From contig CAIIXF020000003.1 of NCBI GenBank assembly GCA_903813345.2, positions 13,222,931-13,286,930 of the forward strand: a stretch of 64,000 bases of DNA, written 5' to 3'. Shown piece by piece: positions 1 to 13,000 of this stretch; positions within the stretch are counted from its first letter, which is position 1, and every line of letters begins with the position of its first letter. The notes beneath the pieces were generated by a model. That model was not told the DNA's origin. It did no database searches and was given only the letters and a program-made list of their open reading frames with translations. This DNA is from Owenia fusiformis (lineage: Eukaryota > Annelida > Polychaeta > Sabellida > Oweniidae). The translations under genes and the position numbers were made by a program.

Positions 1-1365
1 CCCATGACCCTTACACTCCGATTCAAATCCAGATGCGTTTATTACATTTTATTATACATAGTATATACGATATATTATATAGGAGCATGTTAAGTAAATT
101 GTAAATGCTACTTCATTAAGGGACACATACAAAGCCACGGGCATTTGGGTCATTTGTGTATGGTCTCTACTTCATATTAAACGGAAATAAAATCTGTTGG
201 TGAAAAAAATTGAAAAGCTAAAGTTTTTTTAAGCAAATAAGACAAGGGAAAGATCAATACCCGGTGATTTCAGCGGGAAGTGGCGTTTCGTTCATTGGAT
301 GAGCTGCGCGCGCACGCATAAATGTGATTATCCAATATAATTAGGGGAGGGCTATTTGAAGTAGTTTTTGGTCTCAGGCGCGACCCAGGGCTGTTGTCTT
401 AAGGACATTTCGTTGAAAATGAGCCATTCGGCTGATAATTGGTAAGAGTTTGCGATCTTATAATGTATAACTGTTACTCAGACACATATTTTGACACGAT
501 TCTGTTGGAAATAAGCTTTGAACCGAGAGATATTCACGATTGATATGCACATTTTTGATTGTGCCATTGCTTTTCTATTGCACAACCCATGTATTGATAG
601 AAGAAACATTAATAATACAGATTGGTTTACCTTCAATACATGGCAGACACTACATATCGGTCTATTAATACCAGTTTGTGCCTTAAATAGTTTTATATTT
701 CCATCCACGGCCTGGAGCCTGGGTGTGTTTGTCTCTTATGTGTATGCTTGTGCATGGACTTCTAATCACTAGCAGAATTTAGCATGATGCAAACTCGACA
801 TTATAACTCATGCTGTAACATTTTGACTTCGCTGGAAAACAATAGGAATTATTTTTCTTGCCAATCAATCATGAATCACAATCAAAATTTCAGAATGATC
901 AATCAGGCAATGATCCAAATCAAGTTATAACATTATATGATATTCAGCAAGAAGTCCGGTAGAAATACAGAATATTTAAATATCAAAGCTGAAAGTTAAA
1001 AGCTAATCTGTCAATTTTCTGTCTGCAAAAGAGCGTCCCAAGAGCGTTTACATTTGACACAATAACAGACTGAGGCTTTGAAATCTAGGATTCCCCAGGA
1101 AAATATGACGTCATACTAATTAGCATAAGGATTTCCCTATTGGGGTGGGTCGAGCCTTGTTCGAAAACCCAATCCATAAATACATGCTAATTTCTAAGGA
1201 GATAGGAAGTGTATAACGTGTTTATCGATTTTGTTTAAAGATTTAATCAATTATCAAATTGTTTAAGTGGATAAAGTGGTCACACTTGCTTCAATTCATA
1301 GCGAAATCGACGGATAGAAACTGACCGAATTCCCGATATCCTACCCCGTATTACTGTAGGCTATA

Positions 1366-1446
1366 AGCACAGTGACCTACAGAGGGCGCTATCACAAACA
1401 AGTACTGGACGAACCGATAAATTCCCGGGTATTGTAACGCCCTTGA
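1366..1446. repeat. Dispersed 80-bp repeat, copy 1
   Basis: This stretch, starting agcacagtgacc and containing cagagggcgc and gaaccgataaattcc, recurs in the same orientation at 55920-56003 with only a few substitutions. The sequence outside the match differs. It is probably the conserved part of an unidentified interspersed element. Confidence 0.7.
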
Positions 1447-2432
1447 ATAAGATGAGAAGCTTGATGTTTAAACAACAATTACTAGTTTAGTTTTTAGTTT
1501 TATAATTTAATTACGTCTCACGCTAATTAGAATAAAACGTTCACACTGAAAACAAAACATTTATCCCAGCGGCATTCAGCTTATGAGAGAGTGAAACTAA
1601 TAGTTTAAATACTAATTGTTATTTACGGCTCAAAACTTAATCTACTCTAAGCTTGGATGAGGTGTGTATGTTACAAAATATAATATGAAATCTATTGACC
1701 AACTGCCAACCGCGCATGGCATGAATCTCAAGCCATAACATGAGTATATTTGAAACGAAGACTGACTATACAAATATTCCCAATAAATGTATAAAATTCT
1801 TTTATTCTATATTTATTGCATAAAGGTCAAAACTGCTATTTTAAATGACAATTAAGCTATGGATTAAGGTTATTCTTTCCAGAAAACATGTTTAAAAAAT
1901 GCTTGCGATTTTTTCAAAAATGTTTTCTTTTAGAAGTACCTCGATTTTCTCAATGATTTATATACCAACAGGTACATGTTTACTTCCAACTAGACACCAT
2001 TATGTAACTGACCAAATGTCACCAGACAGAAAACTTGTTTTTGTTTTTTCACCAATAGTTATTCTGTACTGTGTACGGTTCAATACAATTTTAAAGGATT
2101 TAAGGCCAATTCTTAGCAGGAAGTGGATTGGAAGATGGCCAGACCAAAGTATTTGGATTAAACCTGACTTTTCTTATGACTTTCAATCAATTTTATTTGT
2201 GGTATAACACTATATAGTTAAAGGTTATATAGTTATACGTCGTACTTATACGGTGCTGTGTATTCGATCTGCTGAATTTGTGGAGAATATTCTCAGGTGA
2301 ATGGCTTAGAAGCCTTTTACTGGAGACAAAATTATACATTTCAATATAACATTTGTTTAATTGTTCAATGAAATCCAAATCAAGGGCTAGCATACATTGA
2401 GCAAACTTTTGTTAAGGGCAAATTCTAACATA

Positions 2433-2460
2433 TACAGGGTGGTCCAAAAAATGGGACACT
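2433..2460 (+). repeat. Possible mariner-type terminal repeat
   Basis: The sequence tacagggtggtccaaaaaat resembles the terminal inverted repeats of mariner-family transposons, which often begin CAGGGTG(G/C)nCCA. No matching opposite end or transposase was found within 1.3 kb, so this is at best a solo end. Similar ends in the opposite orientation occur near 23486-23502 and 55400-55415. Confidence 0.4.
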
Positions 2461-5059
2461 CGTATTTCAAAAATAAATATTGATTTTCTTGAGGAAAACA
2501 TGTCATATTATATATTTAATTTATCATAATGTCTGTCAACCGGTGTCCATAATATAAATGACGTCATTTTCGTTTCAAAACAGGTTTTTCGAAACTTGCA
2601 AAAACCAAGTTTTTTGTCATCTTGATTTACATAAACTGACGCTAATATGTCCACTATTTTAATCAATTATAAGTCAAGTTGTGGACAATAATTTATCTCA
2701 AAGTTATGGAAGATTGTCTGGTTTGAGAATTTGCAGGCGGTTCTATGTTTGGTATATTAACGGAGACGCAATTCACATATTTAGTTCCTCGCTTTCGTTA
2801 TGGTGACGATCTTCATGAATATTGTCACATTGGCAACAGGGGGGGGGAGATTTCCCAAAGATGACCTGTAGTATTCTGCACGTTCGATCGTCAGCATAAC
2901 TAGGTGAGTACCGGTGAAGACGAAGAAATGTAAACCGAACTGTAATTATCAATTACTGTCTCGGAATCTTGAAAAGATTTCCTCAATTTCAAAGAAGTTT
3001 TGTGTTGATCTCACTTTTGGAATTTTTTCTATGTAGCATAAGGCTGACACTATTAACACTAATGTCATGTGGAAACCCGATTGTTCTAGACTACCAAATA
3101 GTATAAGAGTATTCCGACACCTTACTTTCAAAAGCAAGTATTTGTAGTTTTGTTCAAGTTGACATTTTATTTATTCAATCCGATTAGTTCTGTTAAAACA
3201 TGTTACGACATAATACTAAGTACTGATTAACCATCGGTCGGGAAAGGTAAAACACAATAAACCCATTACAAAGGCTTAGGTTATTTTTAGACGTTATATT
3301 TATTTATAAGCGTGTTTGAAGATCAAGTTATTCAAAACATATAAATATTGGTACATATATATTACCAGGACGATCAATAAGTTCTGAGAAAATCGCTCTC
3401 AAACTAAGGATTTTGTGCCCTTTTCATTCAAATTTTCATAGGAGTTGTTCATAAAATACTCTCAAATTAAAATGCCAAACATTGACTCTTCTCAACTTTG
3501 CTAAAACAAATATTGTTACTATGGTTACTCGTGTTACAGGTGTCGGTTTGGAGAACTGTATCCTGGGCTAATAAGCTCTTTGTGAAAAATATAGAAATAA
3601 CACCCAAATCAAATTATGAATATTCAAAAGAGGACATTCAAATCTTCACAAGATGTAAAAAACAATATGGACATAGTTATCTACAAAATAAATGAACTCG
3701 GAATATTTGTAATTTGGTCAAGGTCAAGTCAAGAAAAGTTGGATACATGTTGAATACTTGAATTTGTAGTCAAGAGCAGCTTGGGTTAAACATACATGTA
3801 CGTATCACATTGTTAAAATCAGACAGTATTGTCACAAGGATCTGGTCAATGATATTGTGGCCAAACCTATGTTTCGACCAATACAATTCAATACAACGCA
3901 ACAAACAAAACAAACAAATGTGTAAACAGTGTTGATATCCACATTTTAATAGTTCATTAACGCGAATGACATATTATGAATGTTATACACAATCTTACTT
4001 ATTTTTTATAAAAATCGGTTTTTATTATTTAAGCATGAGATTGTTGCTCCAATGAAAATGCAGAGTATCAATTTAGACATGGTGGCTTAATACATGTACA
4101 ATACAATGCAAGTAGATCAGATTGGCATTGTTTTATTACAAATCCTTTTTTGTATCAAATATTAAATGCAGGCCAAGCCAAAAATATTATTTTAGCTAAT
4201 TTCACCGAGGTTATAATATGAAAGACAGTAAAATATAGATACCAAATATACTACATTCCAAAATAAAAGACAAATGTGATCATACAGAAATTGAACAAAA
4301 TGAGTAGTGAAGATATGACATGACACTCCCTCCAAAAGTATGTCAACTTGAACTTCCTATAACATATATCGTTTTGAGGCCTTTTTTGTTAATGGTTACC
4401 TCGATTCCAACAAAACTCGGAACGTATAGCAAAGATTTTGTTTGATTGTGACGAGATGTCCTGTTTTCACACAATTTTTGAGGGAGTGTACTCAATGAAT
4501 ATGATGAACACCTTCGTATATACAACCATAAAATACTTATAAAAACGTAATGTTGCCAAATTGCATCTTAGACGTAGTTACTTGCAAAATATATAGGAAT
4601 ACTAGTATAATTAAAATAGTACATAATTATGATTATCCAAAATGAAATACTACTAAAGCAATTTGCTGAAATCAAAGTCATCACCATCAATCTACCTTTA
4701 GTAATAGAAGAGAAAAGTTCGAAAGCTCTTTGGAAATATAAACACTTCCGGTAAATATTCTGACATTTATCCTTCAAACTGTGACATTTATGCTTATATT
4801 TCGACATATATATGATTCTTACATACCAATACGATCAAAAAGGTTACTAACATACCAAATGAAAGGTGATTTCCTGGTCAAACTTGCAAAAGTTGGTCCA
4901 AACTCACACTCGATCCCTCCACTCCCTCCAATACGCATGTGCAGCGATGTTAAAAATAAGGCAGTGACTGGAGAACCTACATTTTAAGGTTCTTTAGCAC
5001 TTCGGCCAAAGAGCCTTAAAGGTAATGTATGTACAAGCCACTCTAGTATATTTAAATGG

Positions 5060-5516
5060 TATAGAGATAATATGTTATGAAGCATCAGATTTTGGATTAT
5101 ATGTACAGATAAAAGAAAATTGTTTCTACAGTATAATGGTAAGGATATTTCATGTGCAACTTGGATTAGAGCATTTAAGTGCAAAGTAGATACCAAACTC
5201 TTAATTATTCATTGGAAAACATTACACAACGTATATCCATGTAATGAGATTTTAAATGGTTTTAGAATTAGAGATATTTCTTTTTAAAATTGTAATGTAA
5301 TTGACAATGTTAAACATAATTTTTATGAGTGTACAAAAATAAGGGATATATGGAATTTTTTTGATAATATCACTTTTGAACAAATTATAGGAATAAATAA
5401 GTATAAGAATTATAAAGAAGTTTTAATAACCAGGAGGGAAATACAAATTTTCAATAGAGACAAAACTGGAAGTATACATGCATATTTTGAAAATGAAAAA
5501 CTGTACAGAAATTAAA
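5060..5516 (+). pseudogene. Decayed 3' end of a non-LTR retrotransposon ORF
   Basis: One forward frame reads as the C-terminal tail of a LINE polyprotein: a Trp/His/Tyr-Pro region (IIHWKTLHNVYPC), then the signature HNFYECTKIRDIW, and a stop near 5515. The motif 'H.FYEC....W' is typical of the zinc-knuckle tail after the reverse transcriptase. One in-frame stop interrupts it near 5287, and the reverse transcriptase itself is absent. It sits between the arms of the 4692-6796 element. The exact LINE clade cannot be told. Confidence 0.55.
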
Positions 5517-5594
5517 CAATGTAACTGGGTCTTTGTATAATTATATTATTTACATATGTTATATTATTAAAATATAGATTTTACAAAAAGAAAA

Positions 5595-5665
5595 CACACT
5601 CTAGTTTTGTGGTTATGGCGTTTGCCTAATACTCCCACGGCGCAGGTTCGATTCCATGTTGGTAC
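5595..5665 (+). repeat. tRNA-like sequence, probably a SINE head
   Basis: The segment has an A-box-like tagttttgtggttatggcg and a perfect B box (ggttcgattcc, 5645-5655) at tRNA spacing. I cannot pair an acceptor stem, so a functional tRNA is unlikely. A tRNA-derived SINE fragment is the better reading. Confidence 0.45.
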
Positions 5666-6524
5666 AATTTTTTTCATTATGAAGTTTGTTCTCTGAGGTC
5701 CGGATATTATGTACACAATTTTTTAAAAATTCATGGGCTCGCTCCAACGCTCAACCATCCATGTTTAATGAAATTAATCACTTGTATTGGCTTTACTATA
5801 TTCACAAGCTTACAGCATACGGGGAATCCCATTTGAAGGTGGCAAAAAGTATGAAGGAGACTTTGGAATGAAGAAAATGATCTTGTTGAATTCTGGATAC
5901 AGCACATCATAATGCAGTTTATCGAGAATGTAGGGACATCAGCCCGATTTTTAGGATTTTCAAATGACAAGAGGCACAAAATATTTTTTCAATTTTTTGC
6001 AAAAACTTCCCCTTCAAAAGTCCTTCATTTGTATCAACGTTTTTTTAGGCTAGCCTCCAATTGGGCATCACTAAATGTGACCTCAACACCATTCTCCCAA
6101 GGGCCTATTCTAAACATCAAAATCTTTACTGATTAGTAAAATTGAACAAGTATATGACTGCTCCAAGTTGCTGCACCACGAAGGTTACTGAACCTTTAAA
6201 AAGCCAAATTTAGACTGAGGATTGAAAAGGTTCTAAGAACTTTTTTTTCGGTAGACCGGAAGTAAATTTACGAGTCGAGTAAAAAGTGATAATGTTCTTT
6301 TTATGAAGTGGGGAAGTCAAAACAGTTCTTATAGGAAGTCAAAGTAAGCATTCAAGGATCATTTAGATGCATTTAAAATCAAATCCACTGCAAAAGTGAA
6401 ATGAATAAAATCGTTGTAAGTTTCCTTCTTCGTTTTCTTCGCGGACCTCAGAGAAGACACTTCCGGTTTAATAATCGGTGAGTTTATCGATCAAAAAATA
6501 TTTTGTCATTTCCGTCACTTAGAA
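5666..6524. other. Interior of the foldback element, content unrecognised
   Basis: Forward open frames near 5686-5871 and 5912-6136 could be fragments of one decayed coding sequence, but neither resembles a family I know. The 12-mer ctctgaggtccg near 5692 recurs as its reverse complement near 6443, so the inverted symmetry continues into the interior. Confidence 0.4.
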
Positions 6525-6873
6525 TTCCTTTAAGGCTGGCTCTCTAGCAAAATTGGCAATCAAAATGCTAAAGACCCTATTTATGGCTTTCTAGCCGAAA
6601 TGCCAAAGAACCTTAAAATTTAAGGCTCTTTAGCCAAATGGGTTACCAAAATGCTAAAGAGCCTAAAATTTTAGGCTCTCCAGTCACTGCCTTATTTTTT
6701 ACATCGGGCTGCGCATGCGTATTGGAGAGAGTGGGTGGATCGGTAAATATCGTGACAAACAGCTTTTGAACTTCTCTCTTCTATTACTAAAGGTAAAGTA
6801 TACCATTGATAGTGCTGACTGTGGCTGAAATGCTCTAATGTCAACCATTTGTTATTAACCCATCACGCCATCT

Positions 6874-6879
6874 TTTATT
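6874..6879 (-). promoter_or_regulatory. AATAAA poly(A) signal overlapping the transglutaminase stop codon
   Basis: On the minus strand the last codons read GTG AAA TAA AAG, so a canonical AATAAA hexamer overlaps the TAA stop. If used, it would give a 3' UTR of only a few tens of bases. A later signal inside the neighbouring foldback element cannot be excluded. Confidence 0.45.
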
Positions 6880-7016
6880 TCACAATAATATCAACATCAT
6901 TGGACATGTCAGAAAGTTCGGTAGAGTGAAATGATACAATAAGCTTCCGGTCTCCAGGCCGTCTAGGTGTGTATTTCTGGGCTTCCAGTTTAGCTTCTGC
7001 GCCTGATGGGACCGAT
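6875..7016 (-). CDS. TGM: Transglutaminase exon 14 (last)
   Basis: The acceptor ttttccag precedes the exon. It encodes the end of the second C-terminal barrel ([16 protein letters not shown]...VDIIVK), the usual family ending, and the TAA stop. It begins with the third base of an Ala codon shared with exon 13. Confidence 0.93.
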
Positions 7017-10000
7017 CTGGAAAAATACCAATGATATGGTATGTAATAGTATATCGTCCTTGTCAATTACACATTTCTGGGCTATATTATCGTGGGCGTT
7101 TTTTACGAAACATATACATGTTACTTAAACACGTACAATTGTATTATGCAATGCATCCGCAATACCCAAGATAATTTAAGGAAGGCCTAAAAGAAAAAGG
7201 AATATCGAAAAGTCCGGTGGAATGAACAGGGAAACCCGCAGGGAAATGAACCCATAATCACAAAATAAAACTTTTGTATTTGAAAAACCATTTAATTCAT
7301 CATTGACTGATACACTTTTTTATACTTACGCAATTTTGACTTTAACGGGTTTCTGGAGACCGGGTCCTTCAACAGTAAACTCGCAGTTGGTCAATGGTGT
7401 TGGAAGAGGATTGATGAACTTGGCCTCGACACTAAATTCCTCTGCAACATTAACTGCATCCGGGGCCTTGATGTCAATATCCGGCTTAATCAACCGGAAG
7501 TCGTCAGACTCACAATGAACTTGCTTGGTCTCGATGATGCTTGCCATCAGATTCATACGAATCATGCACATGTCTACGAGTTTTCCGAGGTAGTCTGATG
7601 GGTCTACCTTCATCTCTACTTTTCCCTCTGTAAAAAATTGCATCATCTTTTGTTGACATATAGTTTTCACGTTTCCAATGAAATTACTCAGCATTTGAAG
7701 CTACCTTATATCCTGTGCTCATTCACTGACTAATAATAAGCTTGATTTCCAAATGAATAATCGAAGCTGATAAGATAAAACATTATAAAAAGTAGTATAT
7801 AATAATTATGCTATAATTGGATTTATGAAATTATAAACAGTTTGTTGAGGGGAGTAGTACATTATATGAAAGTATAGAACAAATGAAGTAGGAATCCATC
7901 CCCTGGACAAAGATCTCATGACTGATGTCAAGGTCACGAGGTAACTGGAACTTCATTATTCCACTGAACTTCAAAGAGGTATGACACTGAAAACAACCCA
8001 CAACCCACCCTTGAATCAAGAAATATAAGGTAATTAAATTATCATTTAATTGTACTAATTAGGCTCCCTGGCGGCAAACTGTTAGAATTAGAATAAAGCC
8101 ATTTTAAAGTGTAAAGACTACTATGCAGAATATATGCATCGCATAGATTGGGTGTTTTTGCTCTTTAACAAGAATTTAAACACGTTTCGAGCTGACAATG
8201 ACATTGACATCGTGTGATAAACGAAATTGCTACAACAAATCATTATTTACATTACTTTAAGGCTTCTGTATGAAATGAGATAGTTCACTACAAGGCTTTT
8301 ACATAAAATAACGTGTTTATAACTCTGAAATAAAAAAAATGAAAATACATACCAGCAGCTGCCTCTAGTTTGATATTCAATGATTCTGATTTAACGATTT
8401 CAGCTGGAACACCAGTGTAGTGAACAACCCTAGCAGTGAGTGTTGCCTTCACCGTGCGTTCCGCCGCGCTCTTGTTCTTAATCTTGAGAACCACATCAAA
8501 CGGCTGCCCGACAAGCACATCGTCCTTCTCTATCATATCAATGAAGACATCCTGCAAACCCGAAATAATGTCAGCTATTTTGTTCCTATTTAGGGGTATC
8601 ATTACATCCACCATGCTGCCATTTAGCATTGTATGATTGATTTCATGGTAAATTGGTTGATTGCTTTGTTACTTAAAGTAGTTCCACAATTTTATTAAAA
8701 CAACAATTTTTATTGTCATTATTATTTGATTCATTTATGTTGATTTTGCCAGTATGTGTTCTACAATACTAGGCCTAAAAAGATCAATGTTTAACGATAA
8801 AAATGTTACCTTTACATTCTATATATAATTCGTATATAAAATGTTCTTATCATGTGGATCTACCTTGATTGATTATTTTAAAGATGATTTGTTGATACAT
8901 ACATTATTGTGATTGTTTCTGTGTGCTTTATAATGATAATGTCGAGGATTGTGACATTTATGTTTTGGATTCCAAGTGCTACCAAATGACATTGTTTATC
9001 AAAGCACATACATGAAATGACATTTCAAAGGAGGACGGAAAGTATCACAACAGATTTGGACAGTCATATGTTGGATTTTGGCTATTGTCTGAGGATTTAA
9101 ACAGGTGCATGCCATATATCCATGCATCACCTCCATGAGATGATAAAATAATTTGAATTTTGAGACAGGGAAGATCCAAACAACCCGCCAACCAATATGT
9201 TGCATTTTGAGACAATGTTAACCACGTTAGTTATTTCTTTACAGATATCCATTATCGGTGACCAAAATTAACCTGAAAGCAATGGATCGCATGAGTTTTC
9301 CCTGTGGGATCATAATACGTAAAATATTGTTTTCCACTTTATATAAAAGGAATTACTTATTCCTTTAAAGGGGTTAACCATGTCTCAAAACGCAACACAT
9401 TGGTGCAACAAAAATTGAAAAGGCGGTGGTCAAAAGGAAAGGGTTCAAATCAGAACAAAATTTCAGAAAAAAACATGTAGGTTGGTTGTTTGCACCTTCC
9501 CTGTCTCAAAGTCGAAACCATTTTATCATCTCTATGAGTGCCTTTCCTGTAGGTAATGCATTGGACTAACATATGCACTTGTTTCAATCCTCAGAAAACA
9601 GACAAAATCCAACATATGCTTGTCTGAAATCTGTTGCGATATTTTCTTGCTCATTTGTCTTTGTTTAGAATTAATATAAGAAACTACTAATTCGAAAATG
9701 CTATGAATATAGCAAAAGCTACATTTCTAGCTGTGTTAGTATACCAAGCATATAAACAATAAAACACTACAACATTGCACCCTTAGTTTCAAAACCTATT
9801 AAATTGCACTCTGAAAAGGAACAATGGATGTTTTAAATGTATATGCAGGCAAGATCTAAATGTCCCTTACTGAAATGAAGTCATAATGGACTTCAATAGT
9901 AGTTAAGATATGAAAGCGTACAATTAAGCGTACAATTTGCATTGATTGACAATGACTGCGGTGACTATTTGTATTGGTGACTTGATTTTAATGAACGTAT

Positions 10001-13000
10001 CCTGTTTGAGTTCCAAGCCAAGAAGAAACAGAATCTAAACATTGGAATGGTAAAAGCAAGGTTAACCGATATTCAATTTGAGAAACCTAGAATGGTGTAT
10101 TTGTACAAAGCACGTGAAGCAAATTTGAAATACAAAGGGGTGTCGACAAACAGATATTTGGTGCAGAATTTAGCAGAAAGTGGCCAACAAGAAAAGCGGT
10201 GGTCAAAAGCGAACAAAACAGTGTAAAACTCTAAGCTGAAATCAGATAATATTGTAATCTACTGCTATAAGTACTTACGTCCTAAAATACAGCAATTATG
10301 GAAATAGAACACAATTTAGTTACACTGAATCACTGAACAATTGTATATATTTATTTTGTTTATTCCGTCAAACCATTCCTTATTCAAAAATCATGGGGGT
10401 TGCGCCCATAGTCATTTCAACCAATTAATTGAAAAATATCAAACACTTAACCAGCGGATCATACAATCAGATGGTGGTTTTATTGATGGCGCAACTTAAC
10501 TATACAAAAAGGTATATGTAGCAGCGATATACTTTCAAGTGAATAGGGAATTTATGGAGTTACCTGATCTTTAATATCGTACACATCGACAGGTAGTGAA
10601 GAAGCTTGTGCAGCTCGCCATACTGCGGTTCTTTCTTGGTGAGACTCTAAAAATATATTTATCATAAATGACTATATATGGCAAGCACTAGAAATCATGG
10701 CACGCCAAATAACCAACTATATGTGATTTATGAGCTATTTGGTCAGGATCGGACCATAGACGAGGCCAAAATAGACTCAGGGTAAATGGTCAAAGGTTGT
10801 GCATACACAACCATTGGACCTAGATTTCATAGCATACCTGACTGCGACAATCGATGTCATTTCTCAAGCATTACAGAGCCTCCTCAAGCTTTAAATTTTA
10901 CCCTTAAAGTATTATACGTACAAGTCATAAATTAGATAATCTGGCTTACTTTCTGGATATTTATATTGGTTGGTGATATCTTGTCTATCTCCACCGCCAA
11001 TTGCTCCTGACAACCGTTGACCAATAGGCAGCTTGGTACTGATGGATTTTCCAACCCTTTAACAAGTAAATTGATAATTTTATTTGACTGCACAGTGCAT
11101 ACACTGTATTTTTGACGATACATCATATTTTGCTGCCCCAAGCCATATTATGAAGATTTTCATTTATTATGGTAGTAAAAATTTCTTGAGAATCTATGCA
11201 TGTATACTTGATTACGTAAAATGTTGACAAAACAAAAAAGTAAAAATCTTGAAAATTATTGTATGCCCTTTTTCTAGATAAGTAGTATATATGAAGTTAA
11301 TAATTTGATACGACTAAAGACTTACTGGTTTTTCACTAGTTGTTTAGATGTCTGACCATCGGGAGCATGTATCCAATGAACACGGTCAGCATTTACCTCA
11401 GCAAATATAAAGGCACCATCATAAGGGAGATTCACCAGTCCGTTCTTCAACGCCTCTAGTGAGGCTGGTCCGGCACAGAATACACCTACCATTACAGATA
11501 CAAACAGTGCATGAAACAAAACAAATCATAAATGAACATTTCAAATAAATGTTGAATATAGAATCTATCGTTATTACAAAGAGTATTCAAAGTACAAGTT
11601 TATAAAATACAACTATACAATATATATTTAGAGTACAGGTATGTTGGAGTAAAAATATTTAAAGTTGAGATCGCTGGTCGAGAGGGATTAGGAGTATAAA
11701 AAGAACAGTACCTTTTGACAAAATACAAACTCACCGTCACTTGTCTCTTGTGGAGTTGCATCTATGGCCTGCCAACCACCAAACCCAGTTGGAAGATCTG
11801 GTCTAGCCATCCAGACATCATTCCATACGTGGAAGTTCCTGCAGAAAATTAATGGATACCAAAACACTTGGAATAATTCATGTGAAACTCCAGCCTGGAA
11901 AGGGCAAAACGACGCATGCAAAAGATCAAGAGAGAGAAAAAAGCATCGACTTGTCATCTAAAAAATTACAATATCTTACCATACTGAATCTGAATTATAT
12001 TCCTCTAGTGGTTTGCCATCTGTACCCCAATGGTTGTCAATGGTGATGCTACCATCGGTGTCATGGGCAGAGGAGAAGTTAGTAACACTTCGGGCAGGTA
12101 TCCCCAAACATCTAGCGACTGTAAAAATATTACAAATGATAGGATAATATGACATTCTGTTTCACCATAAAATATATTGTTTAGATTGTCTATTGTTGCT
12201 GCCTAAATTGTTTTTTTATTTTAATTTACTAGAATGTAACACCTACTTGAAGTCACAACACCGGAAAACACCCAACATTGTCCGTATTTAACTGGTTGCA
12301 ACGTCCTCCAATACTCCTCGAGGATTCTCACTGAACCACTCCAGGCTAATGGGGAAGTACCTCCCGCGTATTTACCTGACCAATTCCCAACCAACACACC
12401 TCCATCATCCGGGGCATTGGTCTGAAATAATTGCATGGTTCGTTAAACACAAATATATAGACCTTTCTTAAATAAACAGTTGCACAGACACCAACCAGCA
12501 CTTTTTTCTTTTAAGAGGTCAGTGTAAAAATGCTTAAAATATAATTACCAAAATATATCAACGGGAAGAAAACTGATAGATGTCAGTGATAATGTTACCA
12601 TATATTTAATTAGATGCATTCTTCAATGTTTCAAGAAATAAAGAATACAATCCAAATAAAAGCTTACCATTGCAGAAATTTTCCTTGAAACGTTCACTGG
12701 ATTTCCCATCACTTTATAACTCAAACCAGACTGTTCCAAAAGATGGAAACAACAGTCCAGCATGAAATCTTCGAACTAAACACAAAATTGAAAATAATTA
12801 GTTCATACAAATTATATTTCAAACTTCCAATTAAGGGTATCTATCAGCCTCAAAAAGTCAGTCTGGCAATTCTACGTCAACATAATTATGGTATTAGATT
12901 CTCCTACCTAACACCCATTGCAAAGAAGCTTAAATAGCTCTGAGCTTTTAAAGAAACTTTGCAACAAACTAGGACATGTGTAAAACAATTAATATTATCA

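Larger units (their letters stand above)
1..4691. other. AT-rich stretch with no supportable gene
   Basis: I see no exon with both splice signals and recognisable protein content here. The open frames are short and unlike any family I know. It holds part of a dispersed repeat near 1366-1446 and a transposon-end-like sequence near 2433, annotated separately. A run of nine G lies near 2839. Confidence 0.6.
4692..6796. mobile_element. Foldback-type element with long inverted arms
   Basis: The left arm (about 4692-5020) and right arm (about 6525-6796) are reverse complements. The outer part begins tacctttagtaatagaagag in both. The inner part shares ccaatacgcatg(t/c)gcag, aaaataaggcagtgactgg and copies of an aagg(t/c)tctttag hairpin. 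The arms differ by small indels, so the copy is not young. The interior carries a decayed LINE tail and a tRNA-like sequence, which suggests nested insertion. The right end lies only about 80 bp from the transglutaminase stop codon. No transposase was recognised. Confidence 0.7.

Noticed and set aside
5595-5665. Functional tRNA gene
   Set aside because: A and B boxes are present, but no acceptor stem pairs and no proper anticodon arm could be drawn.
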